From a virus: 32,354 bases of DNA. Below are positions 6,787 to 12,784 of this stretch, piece after piece. Position 1 is the first letter of the stretch; each line of letters opens with the position of its first letter. The stretch covers positions 1 to 32,354 of the IMG/VR virus record IMGVR_UViG_3300022934_000092; one strand, written 5' to 3'. A program made the translations under genes and the position numbers. The notes below the pieces were generated by a model. The model was not told the DNA's origin. It made no database searches and worked only from the letters and a program-made list of their open reading frames with translations.

Positions 6787-6967
6787 CCGCAAAATGTGAG
6801 CGGGATAGAAAAAAACTGGGCGGGCTAGAGGTTGTGGAATAGGTAGCCACAAAGCGAGGGACGACCCCTGTTATAGCCAACCGTATTGGAGTTGTGCCAA
6901 CGGTTAGAAAGATGTTACTGGATACGCCGCGCAATTAGAACCCGTAAGGGTCTTTGCGTTTTTTTTT
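6787..6967 (+). ncRNA. Candidate structured RNA ending in intrinsic terminator
   Basis: About 180 bases without a coding frame, visibly richer in G and C than its flanks. Complementary arms are CCGC/GCGG (6787-6790, 6800-6803), GGCTA/TAGCC (6823-6827, 6874-6878) closing a multiloop that holds TTGTGG/CCACAA (6832-6837, 6847-6852) and GGG/CCC (6858-6867), then a hairpin AACCG-TTGG/CCAA-CGGTT (6879-6905), and last the terminator at 6930-6967. No known RNA family is recognised; it is not a tRNA. It could be a small RNA or a leader of the gene at 6992. Confidence 0.5.
6930..6967 (+). terminator. Intrinsic terminator with GNRA tetraloop
   Basis: CGCAA (6930-6934) pairs with TTGCG (6954-6958), then AG with CT and ACCC with GGGT, closing a GTAA tetraloop; nine T follow (6959-6967). 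This is a strong Rho-independent terminator on the plus strand located 24 bases before the next gene. Confidence 0.85.
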
Positions 6968-6991
6968 AATGTTTACATGGAATGAGACAAC

Positions 6992-7420
6992 ATGGAAATG
7001 AAAGATGAATTTGATAAATTGTGGCAAGTAAATGACCGCAAGGTTAATAAACAGCAAGCATATAAGGCGTTTAAAAAAAATTACAAAGAATTTAAAAAAT
7101 ATTGTTTGCAAAATAAATGTAGTTTTGCCCAGGTTTATGAAAACTGGAAAGTTGCAGAATATAAAAGCAAAGATTTGTTAGATGAAGAGGGTAATGTTGA
7201 TAAAACAAAATTGCAATTTGTTTGCCATTTATCTACCTGGTTAAATGGTTGGCGTTGGGAAGATGAAATAATTGTTTTTGAATCAGAAGATGAAAAGTGG
7301 TTTAACAGTTATACCGGCATAATAGAAATGGGGGCAAGTATAGGTTTAATTTTTGATGAAGAAAAACAAACATTTCCAGAATTTAAAAAAGTAGTTTTTG
7401 CAAAAGTACCAAGGGAGTAA
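6992..7420 (+). CDS. Putative replication/helicase-loader-like protein
   Basis: 142 residues. The N-terminal half is helical and lysine-rich (KQQAYKAFKKNYKEFKKYC) and is followed by FVCHLSTWLNGWRWEDE. A 'xHLSTWLNxxxWED' block is frequent near the C-terminal part of phage and plasmid replication initiators and helicase loaders. The C-terminal 45 residues are acidic with hydrophobic strands. It follows the RNA/terminator region and precedes NinB. If it is a loader it would recruit host helicase, since no phage helicase is seen. Two in-frame ATGs (6992, 6998) are possible. Confidence 0.5.
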   Translation: MEMKDEFDKLWQVNDRKVNKQQAYKAFKKNYKEFKKYCLQNKCSFAQVYENWKVAEYKSKDLLDEEGNVDKTKLQFVCHLSTWLNGWRWEDEIIVFESEDEKWFNSYTGIIEMGASIGLIFDEEKQTFPEFKKVVFAKVPRE

Positions 7421-7421
7421 A

Positions 7422-7835
7422 ATGAAGAATTATTTTATTTTGATAGACGATAAAGCAAAAAAAATTTGTTGTGATGCAGTTAAAACAGCGCCAAATAATT
7501 ATGTTGTAACAATAGAACCACGTAATAGAACAATAGAGCAAAACAGGTATTACTGGGCATTATGTAAAGCGGTTGCAGAACAAAAACCGGAAAATGGTGT
7601 TTTTTACCGCGCTGACGTGTGGCATGAAATGTTTAAAAAAGCCTTTGTACCCTCGCAAATAGAAGAATTGCCAGATAAAACAACAATAACAATGTATAAG
7701 AGCACAACAAAGTTGACACTGAAAGAATTTTCTATTCTAATTGAAAGTGTTATGGAATTTTGTAGAGAAAATAATATAAATATTTCACATTTGAATACGG
7801 ATATGCCTTATGCCACTGGGGACGTTTCGATCTAA
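7422..7835 (+). CDS. ninB: NinB-like recombination protein
   Basis: 137 residues. The pattern RTIEQNRYYWALCKAVAEQ, ADVWHEMFKKAFVPS and STTKLTLKEFSILIESVMEF matches lambda NinB (Orf), a DNA-binding recombination mediator that loads annealing proteins on single strands. Length is close to lambda NinB (about 146). The ATG at 7422 is preceded by AAGGGAG; an upstream ATG at 7398 lies inside the previous gene. It probably works with the ERF annealase and the adjacent DUF1364 nuclease, much as in the lambda nin region. Confidence 0.82.
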   Translation: MKNYFILIDDKAKKICCDAVKTAPNNYVVTIEPRNRTIEQNRYYWALCKAVAEQKPENGVFYRADVWHEMFKKAFVPSQIEELPDKTTITMYKSTTKLTLKEFSILIESVMEFCRENNINISHLNTDMPYATGDVSI

Positions 7836-8136
7836 AAAATTACTAAATATGGCCCGTGATGCGCCGTATTGTTTCTCCTGTGGCAAAACAAATGATTGCG
7901 ATATAGTGGCCGCACATTCAAATTTTCTAAGTGATGGTAAGGGAAAAGGCATAAAAGCGGTGGATTATAGGATTGCTTATTTGTGTGCAAAGTGCCATCA
8001 AATAGTTGATACAAGCCACAAACATAGTAAAGAAGAAAAAAAACAATTATGGGAAAATGCGCATAGAGCAACTATAGGTTGGCTGTTTGATAGTGGTCGG
8101 CTAAAAGTTGTTGAACCACCTAAATTTGATTTGTGA
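7810..8136 (+). CDS. DUF1364/Rap-type nuclease-like zinc protein
   Basis: 108 residues. CFSCG (C21, C24) and LCAKCHQ (C59, C62, H63) are paired zinc knuckles with H36 in AAHSN and GKGKGIKA between them. The layout matches the DUF1364/Rap family of HNH-like endonucleases which in lambdoid phages sits beside NinB and resolves branched recombination intermediates. It overlaps NinB by 26 bases and ends in a GTGA overlap with the next gene. The C-terminal RATIGWLFDSGRLKV is typical of the phage subfamily. Confidence 0.78.
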   Translation: MPLGTFRSKKLLNMARDAPYCFSCGKTNDCDIVAAHSNFLSDGKGKGIKAVDYRIAYLCAKCHQIVDTSHKHSKEEKKQLWENAHRATIGWLFDSGRLKVVEPPKFDL

Positions 8137-8495
8137 ACATAGAAGACGAATTGCAAAATTGGTTTTTGTACTTAAAAAATTTACCAAAACCAGGCCCACA
8201 ACCTGACAGTACTTGCCGTAGTATAGAACATAGATATCAACCAGAAGCGGGGGAAACATTTGAAGAAGAACCAAAAGAACAAGAATTTTACGATATTAAA
8301 CAAGCTGAAAGAATGGAAGAATTGGTTTGTAGGCTTCCTAAAAAATTTAAAGAAATAATTGTTTTTAGATATGTTAAATTTAGGGGAATGGCTGATAACC
8401 AATTGGCCAAAAAATTAAAAATAAGCAAATATGAATACAAACGTGATTTATTCGTTGCTAAACAAATGTTAAAAAGGTTATTAGATGGAATTTGA
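8133..8495 (+). CDS. Antiterminator Q-like / sigma region 4-like regulator
   Basis: 120 residues from a GTG start overlapping the previous stop (GTGA). The C-terminal half reads 'ERMEELVCRLPKKF' then 'RYVKFRGMADNQLAKKLKIS' then 'KYEYKRDLFVAKQMLKRLL': a region-4-like helix-turn-helix with the 'LP...vi..rYv' entry and terminal helix common to phage late regulators of the Q, RinA and ArpU type. These act on late transcription by antitermination or activation. Position after NinB and DUF1364 mirrors lambda Q, which follows the nin region. The promoter-terminator arrangement at 11817-11931 before the late genes is a fitting target. Confidence 0.55.
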   Translation: MNIEDELQNWFLYLKNLPKPGPQPDSTCRSIEHRYQPEAGETFEEEPKEQEFYDIKQAERMEELVCRLPKKFKEIIVFRYVKFRGMADNQLAKKLKISKYEYKRDLFVAKQMLKRLLDGI

Positions 8496-8736
8496 ACAAC
8501 CACAAGAATTTACAATTACGCCAATGAATATCGAACAACCAAGTGTTGATAACCAGTTGGCAAAACAATTAATTGAGTTAAGCCAAGAATTTAATGCTGA
8601 TCATAATTTTGTAATTATGTATGTAGATAAAGAAGGTGTTTTTAGAATGAAAGCAAAAGACAGCGACAGAAAAAGTATTTTAGAAATGCTTTTAATAACA
8701 CAAAAAACAGTAATTGATAGTTATTCAAAAAAATGA
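8485..8736 (+). CDS. Small early protein, unknown function
   Basis: 83 residues (MEFEQPQEFTITPMN...). The start overlaps the previous gene by 11 bases and the end overlaps the next by 4 (ATGA). The C-terminal half has the pattern NFVIMYVDKEGVFRMKAKD followed by a helix. I do not recognise a family. Confidence 0.65.
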   Translation: MEFEQPQEFTITPMNIEQPSVDNQLAKQLIELSQEFNADHNFVIMYVDKEGVFRMKAKDSDRKSILEMLLITQKTVIDSYSKK

Positions 8737-8927
8737 GTTTAAATAGAAAAATATTGGAAGTATTAGGTGATAAAAAGTTAACAGTTGATGAAATTTATGA
8801 GCAACTAAAAAATGACCATGAAAAATATGAAATTAATAGTAGAATGGCAGTTTTAGTAAAACAAGGTAAGGCGCTTAAAGAATATACAGCGCCAAACCCT
8901 AAACCCTTTTACACCGCTGTTAAATAA
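8733..8927 (+). CDS. Small winged-helix-like protein
   Basis: 64 residues. 'NRKILEVLGDKKLTVDEIYEQL' followed by 'INSRMAVLVKQGKALKEY' resembles a minimal winged-helix fold (helix, turn, helix, wing ending YTAV), as in small DNA-binding regulators. It overlaps the upstream gene by 4 bases and its 3' end overlaps the convergent leftward gene by 8 bases. Regulatory DNA binding is inferred from the fold pattern only. Confidence 0.6.
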   Translation: MSLNRKILEVLGDKKLTVDEIYEQLKNDHEKYEINSRMAVLVKQGKALKEYTAPNPKPFYTAVK

Positions 8928-9369
8928 AAATGTTTTCGTAAATTACGCGGTCAAAACAACTTTTGCGCACCTCAAAAAATTTATCAAATTGCGGGAAACG
9001 GTGCATAAACAACCGTGCATAAAACGCAACATAATCATTATTCAATTTATAATCCATATCTGGATGTGCCAAATCAAAAACAATATACCAGCGCATTTTT
9101 TCCCAAACACCCTGTGAGCCATAACAAGCAGTTTTGGTTGATGCTTCTAATGCAAAACGTTTGAATGTTTGCCACACAACTGGGTTTTTTTCAGCAAAAG
9201 CAATGGTTTTTTTTATTTTGTTTTTTTCTTTAAATGTTAAAGGGTTATCTAAATCATCGTTCCACAACTCCTCAACCGCTGGTTTCGGGTCTGTTTCACA
9301 ATGTGCAGCATTTAATTTTTCCATCATTTCATGGGCCTTTCCACTTACGGCATAAACCATTTTACGCAT
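8920..9369 (-). CDS. Lone leftward gene, conserved family of unknown function
   Basis: 149 residues on the opposite strand to its neighbours. AAGGAGAT precedes the ATG. The features WQTFKRFALEA, GVWEKMRWYIVFD, YKLNNDYVAFYARLFMHRFP and FFEVRK are a set I recognise from an uncharacterised family widespread in bacteria and mobile elements ('IxExIRW...fKxNxxxxxYARxxxxxxP...FFxxR'). Its orientation, own ribosome site and own promoter region resemble a moron-type insertion. No catalytic motif is evident. It converges with the preceding gene with an 8-base overlap. Confidence 0.72.
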   Translation of the reverse strand: MRKMVYAVSGKAHEMMEKLNAAHCETDPKPAVEELWNDDLDNPLTFKEKNKIKKTIAFAEKNPVVWQTFKRFALEASTKTACYGSQGVWEKMRWYIVFDLAHPDMDYKLNNDYVAFYARLFMHRFPQFDKFFEVRKSCFDRVIYENIFI

Positions 9370-9428
9370 TTTATCTCCTTTTCCGAAAAATATTTAGAAC
9401 ATCGTAACACACTAAATTATAAAAAGCT

Positions 9429-9456
9429 ATACTTTTTTATAAAGGTATGGTATAAT
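9429..9456 (+). promoter_or_regulatory. Extended -10 promoter with overlapping palindrome
   Basis: TGGTATAAT at 9448-9456 is a perfect extended -10 element for sigma-70. The -35 position reads TATACT, weak but acceptable for an extended -10 promoter. An imperfect palindrome ATACTTT...AAAGGTAT covers 9429-9448, directly upstream, and could bind a regulator. It would drive the gene at 9528 and the accessory block. Confidence 0.65.
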
Positions 9457-9491
9457 GGTTTATAAGTTGTAAAAATTGTTCTTTAAAAATT

Positions 9492-9907
9492 TGGTGGGTT
9501 TGTTTTTTTCAGATGAAAGGAAGTGTAATGGGAAAAATAAACTATTTGGCAATAGTACTGGAAGCACTAAAAATTCCTGAAATGGTACATCAGCTACAGG
9601 AAATCGATGTGGAAGATGGATTACATGATGGAACGCCAGAAGGTATTAGAAAGCATTATACCGATGAGGAACTTTTAAAAGAAGTTTATTACCGGTGTTG
9701 CCTTTTGAATGATAACCGTGAGCCGGATGGGAGCTGGGACCCAGCATGGGACGACCCAAAAAAGCTGAAAAAAGAATACGGGCAAATGAAAAGGCTCGTA
9801 ACCAAATGGCGAAACAAAATAAAAATTACTGATGAAACATTGAACAGTAAATTAGATGAAATTTTACAGTTTTAAATAAATACAATTAAACCCAAACAAA
9901 CCCACCA
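9492..9907. repeat. 14-bp perfect inverted repeat flanking one gene
   Basis: TGGTGGGTTTGTTT at 9492-9505 and AAACAAACCCACCA at 9894-9907 are exact reverse complements, 388 bases apart, and bracket the gene at 9528-9875. In the transcript they would pair the 5' leader, just before the ribosome site, with the 3' untranslated region. Confidence 0.8.
9528..9875 (+). CDS. Accessory early protein, unknown function
   Basis: 115 residues starting MGKINYLAIVLEALK; charged and mostly helical (HYTDEELLKEVYYRCCLL, KKLKKEYGQMKRLVTKWRNKI). ATG 9528 is chosen because AAAGGA of the repeated AGATGAAAGGA leader (9511-9521) sits 6-7 bases upstream; the ATG at 9513 is part of that leader motif, which recurs without coding before two other genes. 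It follows a strong promoter and is bracketed by the 14-base inverted repeat. No family recognised. Confidence 0.65.
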   Translation: MGKINYLAIVLEALKIPEMVHQLQEIDVEDGLHDGTPEGIRKHYTDEELLKEVYYRCCLLNDNREPDGSWDPAWDDPKKLKKEYGQMKRLVTKWRNKIKITDETLNSKLDEILQF

Positions 9908-9943
9908 TATTTATTAAAAGTTATAAAAAAGTATTGCAAGTTA

Positions 9944-9949
9944 TATAAT
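9944..9949 (+). promoter_or_regulatory. -10 element upstream of the rod-like RNA
   Basis: TATAAT in the context TTATATAATAAG. A start point near 9956 would put the rod-like RNA of 9972-10076 at the 5' end of the transcript. The -35 region is not convincing. Confidence 0.45.
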
Positions 9950-9956
9950 AAGATGT

Positions 9957-10081
9957 TACGATGGTTTTAAGGTTGGGTGGTTGTTTAGATAACCGCGTTA
10001 ATACCGTTTGCAAAATACTGCATTAGAAGTTTAATGTCTATGAATTTGCAAATGGCAACGGCGCGGAACACTCAACTTTTT
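9957..10081 (+). ncRNA. Candidate rod-like structured RNA
   Basis: Nested complementary arms form one long rod: GTTGGGTG (9972-9979) with CACTCAAC (10069-10076), CCGCG (9993-9997) with CGCGG (10062-10066), and CCGTTTGCAA (10004-10013) with TTGCAAATGG (10046-10055), around a 32-base apical loop. A TTTTT follows at 10077-10081. A TATAAT lies at 9944-9949. No coding frame spans it. The general shape recalls 6S-type rods or a leader attenuator of the gene at 10107. I recognise no named family. Confidence 0.55.
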
Positions 10082-10086
10082 ACTTT

Positions 10087-10098
10087 AGATGGAAGGAT
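10087..10098 (+). repeat. AGATGRAAGGAT leader motif, copy 2 of 3
   Basis: The same element AGATG(A/G)AAGGA occurs at 9511-9521, 10087-10098 and 10367-10378, each directly after a T-rich tract and each carrying the ribosome site of the next gene (9528, 10107, 10383). Confidence 0.7.
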
Positions 10099-10106
10099 AA
10101 AAAAAG

Positions 10107-10349
10107 ATGAAAACAACCAAAGTAAGAACAAAGTTGTTAGGCCAAAAAAAACTAACAAAAAGAAATTTGTTTAGGTTAGTTCAAGGTTGGAAGCGGACTG
10201 GCGCAAGTATGAAATTAACCGCTGAGTTTTTGAGAATATATTTAGAAGAAAAGGTTTACAGAAATTCAGCCAAAACTGTACTTAAAATTTCTATTGCGGA
10301 AATAAAAAGAAGAATTAAAATTCTTAAAGAAATTGAAGCGGGTGTTTAA
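10107..10349 (+). CDS. Small basic helical protein
   Basis: 80 residues, strongly basic (MKTTKVRTKLLGQKKLTKRN...), mostly helical, ending in a Lys/Ile-rich helix (KISIAEIKRRIKILKEIEA). GGAAGGA at 10091-10097 is its ribosome site. The charge suggests nucleic-acid binding. It is preceded by the rod-like RNA candidate and its stop codon lies inside the terminator hairpin that follows. No family recognised. Confidence 0.65.
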   Translation: MKTTKVRTKLLGQKKLTKRNLFRLVQGWKRTGASMKLTAEFLRIYLEEKVYRNSAKTVLKISIAEIKRRIKILKEIEAGV

Positions 10350-10366
10350 TGCACCCGTTTTTTTTT
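10339..10366 (+). terminator. Intrinsic terminator
   Basis: CGGGTG (10339-10344) and CACCCG (10352-10357) form a perfect 6-base stem with a short loop, followed by nine T (10358-10366). The stem overlaps the end of the coding frame before it, and the next gene begins only 16 bases after the T tract. Confidence 0.88.
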
Positions 10367-10382
10367 AGATGAAAGGATAGAA

Positions 10383-10700
10383 ATGAGCGAAAATATAGAC
10401 TACCTTTTTGCCCGTGAAATTACCGATGATGCTAGGGCCGATATTTTGGCCGAAAAAGAATCGGAATGGTTTGAGGTTTTTAAAAAAAGAATGCTGGAAC
10501 TGGGCATAGCAAAACCAGGGATAATGATAATTTGGAATCAACTTAACTGTGTTGAAAACTTTATCCCGTTAGTTAAAACGCTGGAAATTTTAACCACCGG
10601 CACTATGGAGGAAATTGCCGATGAGTTAACGGGCTGGCATTACGTAACTGGCGAAAAAGCATTTAAAGGAGAAAATAATGATAGTTCAATTACACGATAA
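10383..10700 (+). CDS. Accessory protein, unknown function
   Basis: 105 residues (MSENIDYLFAREITDDARAD...), acidic and helical. The AGATGAAAGGAT leader (10367-10378) gives its ribosome site. It overlaps the next gene by 23 bases. Reading requires passage through the terminator at 10339-10366, or an unrecognised promoter. No family recognised; linkage to the ArdA-like gene suggests a counter-defence role, as inference only. Confidence 0.65.
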   Translation: MSENIDYLFAREITDDARADILAEKESEWFEVFKKRMLELGIAKPGIMIIWNQLNCVENFIPLVKTLEILTTGTMEEIADELTGWHYVTGEKAFKGENNDSSITR

Positions 10701-11232
10701 AAAACGGGCCGGCACACAAATAGAAAAGGCGTGCCGTGAGGTGTATGGAGATGCAATTGTTGACCGGTTGATAAATTGCGGTTTTAAGCAAGAATTAATC
10801 GATGGTGAGTACGGCGTGCCATTGTTTGCGTTTATTGAGTATATGCAAAGTGAAAGTGGCGAATGGATTGATTTGGCCAAATGGTTGCTTGAATTTAATG
10901 ATGAAGAAGTTGCCGATTACATGGCTCGCATCGAGGGTGAATACGTGGGAAATTATATTACTGATGTGGCGTTTATCCATGATCACTTTGAAGAAAAATG
11001 GCGGCTTAGTGCATCACTATGTGAATTTATTGATTGGGAATTGGTTGAAAGGGATTATCACAGGAAATATTATTTTGTGTGGTGTAACGGCGAAGATGAG
11101 CCAACCAGCTACCTTTTTAACTTTGGGGTATGTGTATTTAAAGCTGATGTAATACCGCATGGGAAGTGGCAAGAAAAAGGCATAGACCCAGTAAAAAGCA
11201 TTAAAACAACCAACATTATTGCAAAAGATTAA
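10678..11232 (+). CDS. ArdA-like antirestriction protein (candidate)
   Basis: 184 residues, very acidic (many Asp/Glu, few Lys in the core), as expected of DNA-mimic proteins. The part 'GEWIDLAKWLLEFNDEEVADYM' and later 'EYVGNYITDVAFIHDHFEEK' plus 'FIDWELVERDYHRKYYFV' resembles the order in ArdA, where a 'G-x-Y-x-S-xx-x-F-A' helix is followed by 'y-i-D-y-e-a-x-a-r-d' and a final 'v-F' strand. ArdA mimics B-form DNA and blocks type I restriction. Length is close to ArdA (about 165). GGAG lies before the ATG. The match is by eye and moderate. Confidence 0.5.
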   Translation: MIVQLHDKKRAGTQIEKACREVYGDAIVDRLINCGFKQELIDGEYGVPLFAFIEYMQSESGEWIDLAKWLLEFNDEEVADYMARIEGEYVGNYITDVAFIHDHFEEKWRLSASLCEFIDWELVERDYHRKYYFVWCNGEDEPTSYLFNFGVCVFKADVIPHGKWQEKGIDPVKSIKTTNIIAKD

Positions 11233-11244
11233 AGGGGGTAATCT

Positions 11245-11703
11245 ATGACGACAGTAGCGCAACCAGTTAACACGGAAGATGGTGAATATAATGATATTTG
11301 TGCATTGCGGGATAAATTGCTCATTGTTAGAAAAACCCTAACGCCAGATAGAGCCGAAGAATTAGCGTTATTTGCATTAAATTATTTGCAAGTTAGCAAC
11401 GAAAACCCAAACAACTTTAAGCAATTACCGGCAACACAAAGGGCATCACGGCCAATATATGCGGTAATTAGGCATCAATCAAAAGCGCACATAAAAAAAG
11501 TAATTTCATTTTTTGTAGTTCACAACACCAGGTTAATTAATATTGATTGGTTTATTGCTGAAGTTACGGAATATACGTACTGCAAAAAGCATAAAGGGGT
11601 AATTATTAAAGGTACTGATGGTTGTTTGGCCTGGCAAGTAATATATAGTATCAGCCGGCTGTTATACGATGAAGGTTATGTGTTTTCTAGGGAATGGATA
11701 TAA
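11245..11703 (+). CDS. Last gene of the accessory block, unknown function
   Basis: 152 residues (MTTVAQPVNTEDGEYNDIC...). AAAGGGGG at 11231-11238 is a strong ribosome site. It has a helical start and a beta/alpha C-terminal half with YCKKHKGVIIKGTDGCLAWQV. No family recognised. A perfect AT-rich terminator begins 25 bases after the stop, so it closes the operon. Confidence 0.68.
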   Translation: MTTVAQPVNTEDGEYNDICALRDKLLIVRKTLTPDRAEELALFALNYLQVSNENPNNFKQLPATQRASRPIYAVIRHQSKAHIKKVISFFVVHNTRLINIDWFIAEVTEYTYCKKHKGVIIKGTDGCLAWQVIYSISRLLYDEGYVFSREWI

Positions 11704-11727
11704 TTAGGTTTCCCGTGAAACATTTAG

Positions 11728-11762
11728 GACAATTAACCCCCGACCTTAATTGTCTTTTTTTT
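11728..11762 (+). terminator. Intrinsic terminator ending the accessory operon
   Basis: GACAATTAA (11728-11736) and TTAATTGTC (11746-11754) are a perfect 9-base inverted repeat with a 9-base C-rich loop, followed by eight T. It argues against a coding frame running across 11694-11879. Confidence 0.85.
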
Positions 11763-11816
11763 GAAATGCTAAATAAGGTGGGGTGTTATTTATCATTTCG
11801 TTATGGTAGTAAAATA

Positions 11817-11845
11817 TTGCACATTAATTTTTTTTCATGCAAAAT
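11817..11845 (+). promoter_or_regulatory. Candidate late promoter
   Basis: TTGCAC (11817-11822) and CAAAAT (11840-11845) are separated by 17 bases, a plausible sigma-70 layout though the -10 is weak. It lies between the terminator of the early block and the terminator just before the first late gene. The 11704-11944 gap holds no supported gene. Confidence 0.45.
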
Positions 11846-11904
11846 AGAGGTGGGTTATTACGGCCACAACACGTATTAACCTTGTCTCTTTCATCTGAAG
11901 TACT

Positions 11905-11931
11905 GGGGTCTTTTATGACCCCTTTTTTTTT
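11905..11931 (+). terminator. Strong intrinsic terminator before late genes
   Basis: GGGGTC (11905-11910) and GACCCC (11917-11922) form a perfect stem with a TTTTAT loop followed by nine T (11923-11931). It lies about 60 bases downstream of the candidate promoter and 14 bases before the first late start codon. Confidence 0.92.
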
Positions 11932-11944
11932 GGGGAAAACAAAC

Positions 11945-12076
11945 ATGGCTGGATATAAAAAAGGCGCGGCCACCGGCGGCAAGAAAAAAGGTGCGGCAAT
12001 GGGTGGTAAAAGTATGACAATGAAACAAAAAATGGCTAAAATGAGAAAAATGAAAAAGCCAACCAAACGAGCCTAA
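11945..12076 (+). CDS. Small Lys/Gly-rich basic protein
   Basis: 43 residues from ATG 11945: two imperfect copies of a GAATGGKKK-type block followed by a Met/Lys helix (KQKMAKMRKMKKPTKR). GGGGA at 11932-11936 is the probable ribosome site. A longer frame from 11837 would cross the terminator and is not supported. It is the first late gene and abuts the next start. The charge suggests binding to DNA or RNA; it is the first of several basic late proteins. Confidence 0.65.
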   Translation: MAGYKKGAATGGKKKGAAMGGKSMTMKQKMAKMRKMKKPTKRA

Positions 12077-12784
12077 ATGGCATATTTGAACAGCGATTTG
12101 TATGAACAAAACATACCGCTGTTTAAAGTTTGGGTGCGTAAAGAATTTACAAAAGGTTTAAAAGAATATCAAGGTGAGGCCGTCCATGCCATTGTTTGTG
12201 GCGTGCGTACTGAACCTGATAAATGTTTAGCGTTTCATGTGGTGTTTACAGGATATGAAGCTGATGACGGTATAACGCCAAATGTAACAGGTGGGGCAAT
12301 GTGGGCCAAAATGCCGCTTATAGCGCTAATGGCTGATATTCCGGTAGATGATTGGCCACCGCGTTTACAAACGCATTTGGCACAACCCTGGGACTGTTCT
12401 AGTTATCATCATAGTGTAACCAGATATAGTCGTTTACAGCCATCGCCGTGGTTATGTAAAGTTGGTGGCGAGTTTTACAAAGGGCGTTATTATTTCACGG
12501 TAGATTATGCGCAAAGTACAGTAAGTGAAGACCCAGCACAACATAAACAAAGCCACGTTTTAGCAATTACGGAGGGTAAGTATAAAGGGGCTATAGTTGC
12601 TTTACCAAATAACAGGGTACGTGTAACTAGTCCAGCATATTGGGTAACTGGCACAGGTGCGCCAGATTTTGAACCAAATAATGCTAGTTTTTGTGCTGAG
12701 CAAGATGATTCCTATACTGACCCTGAGATAACCTTTAATAATTTATACGCCAAAGGAAATACGAATGACCGTAAAAAGAAATGA
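12077..12784 (+). CDS. Conserved late protein, unknown function
   Basis: 235 residues starting MAYLNSDLYEQNIPLFKVWVRKEF. Later blocks are AIVCGVRTEPDKCLAFHVVF, QPWDCSSYHHSV and ALPNNRVRV. I recall a conserved marine-phage family with this N-terminus and 'PNNRV' segment located upstream of the terminase, with no assigned function. The start codon directly follows the stop of the preceding gene. The C-terminus becomes basic (NTNDRKKK). Confidence 0.75.
   Translation: MAYLNSDLYEQNIPLFKVWVRKEFTKGLKEYQGEAVHAIVCGVRTEPDKCLAFHVVFTGYEADDGITPNVTGGAMWAKMPLIALMADIPVDDWPPRLQTHLAQPWDCSSYHHSVTRYSRLQPSPWLCKVGGEFYKGRYYFTVDYAQSTVSEDPAQHKQSHVLAITEGKYKGAIVALPNNRVRVTSPAYWVTGTGAPDFEPNNASFCAEQDDSYTDPEITFNNLYAKGNTNDRKKK

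Noticed and set aside
6787-6929. Possible tRNA or tmRNA
   Set aside because: Hairpins do not form a cloverleaf, and no T-loop GTTCRA or CCA end is present.
11694-11879. 61-codon plus-strand frame after the accessory block
   Set aside because: A perfect terminator (11728-11762) lies inside it, there is no ribosome site, and the composition is that of intergenic DNA.
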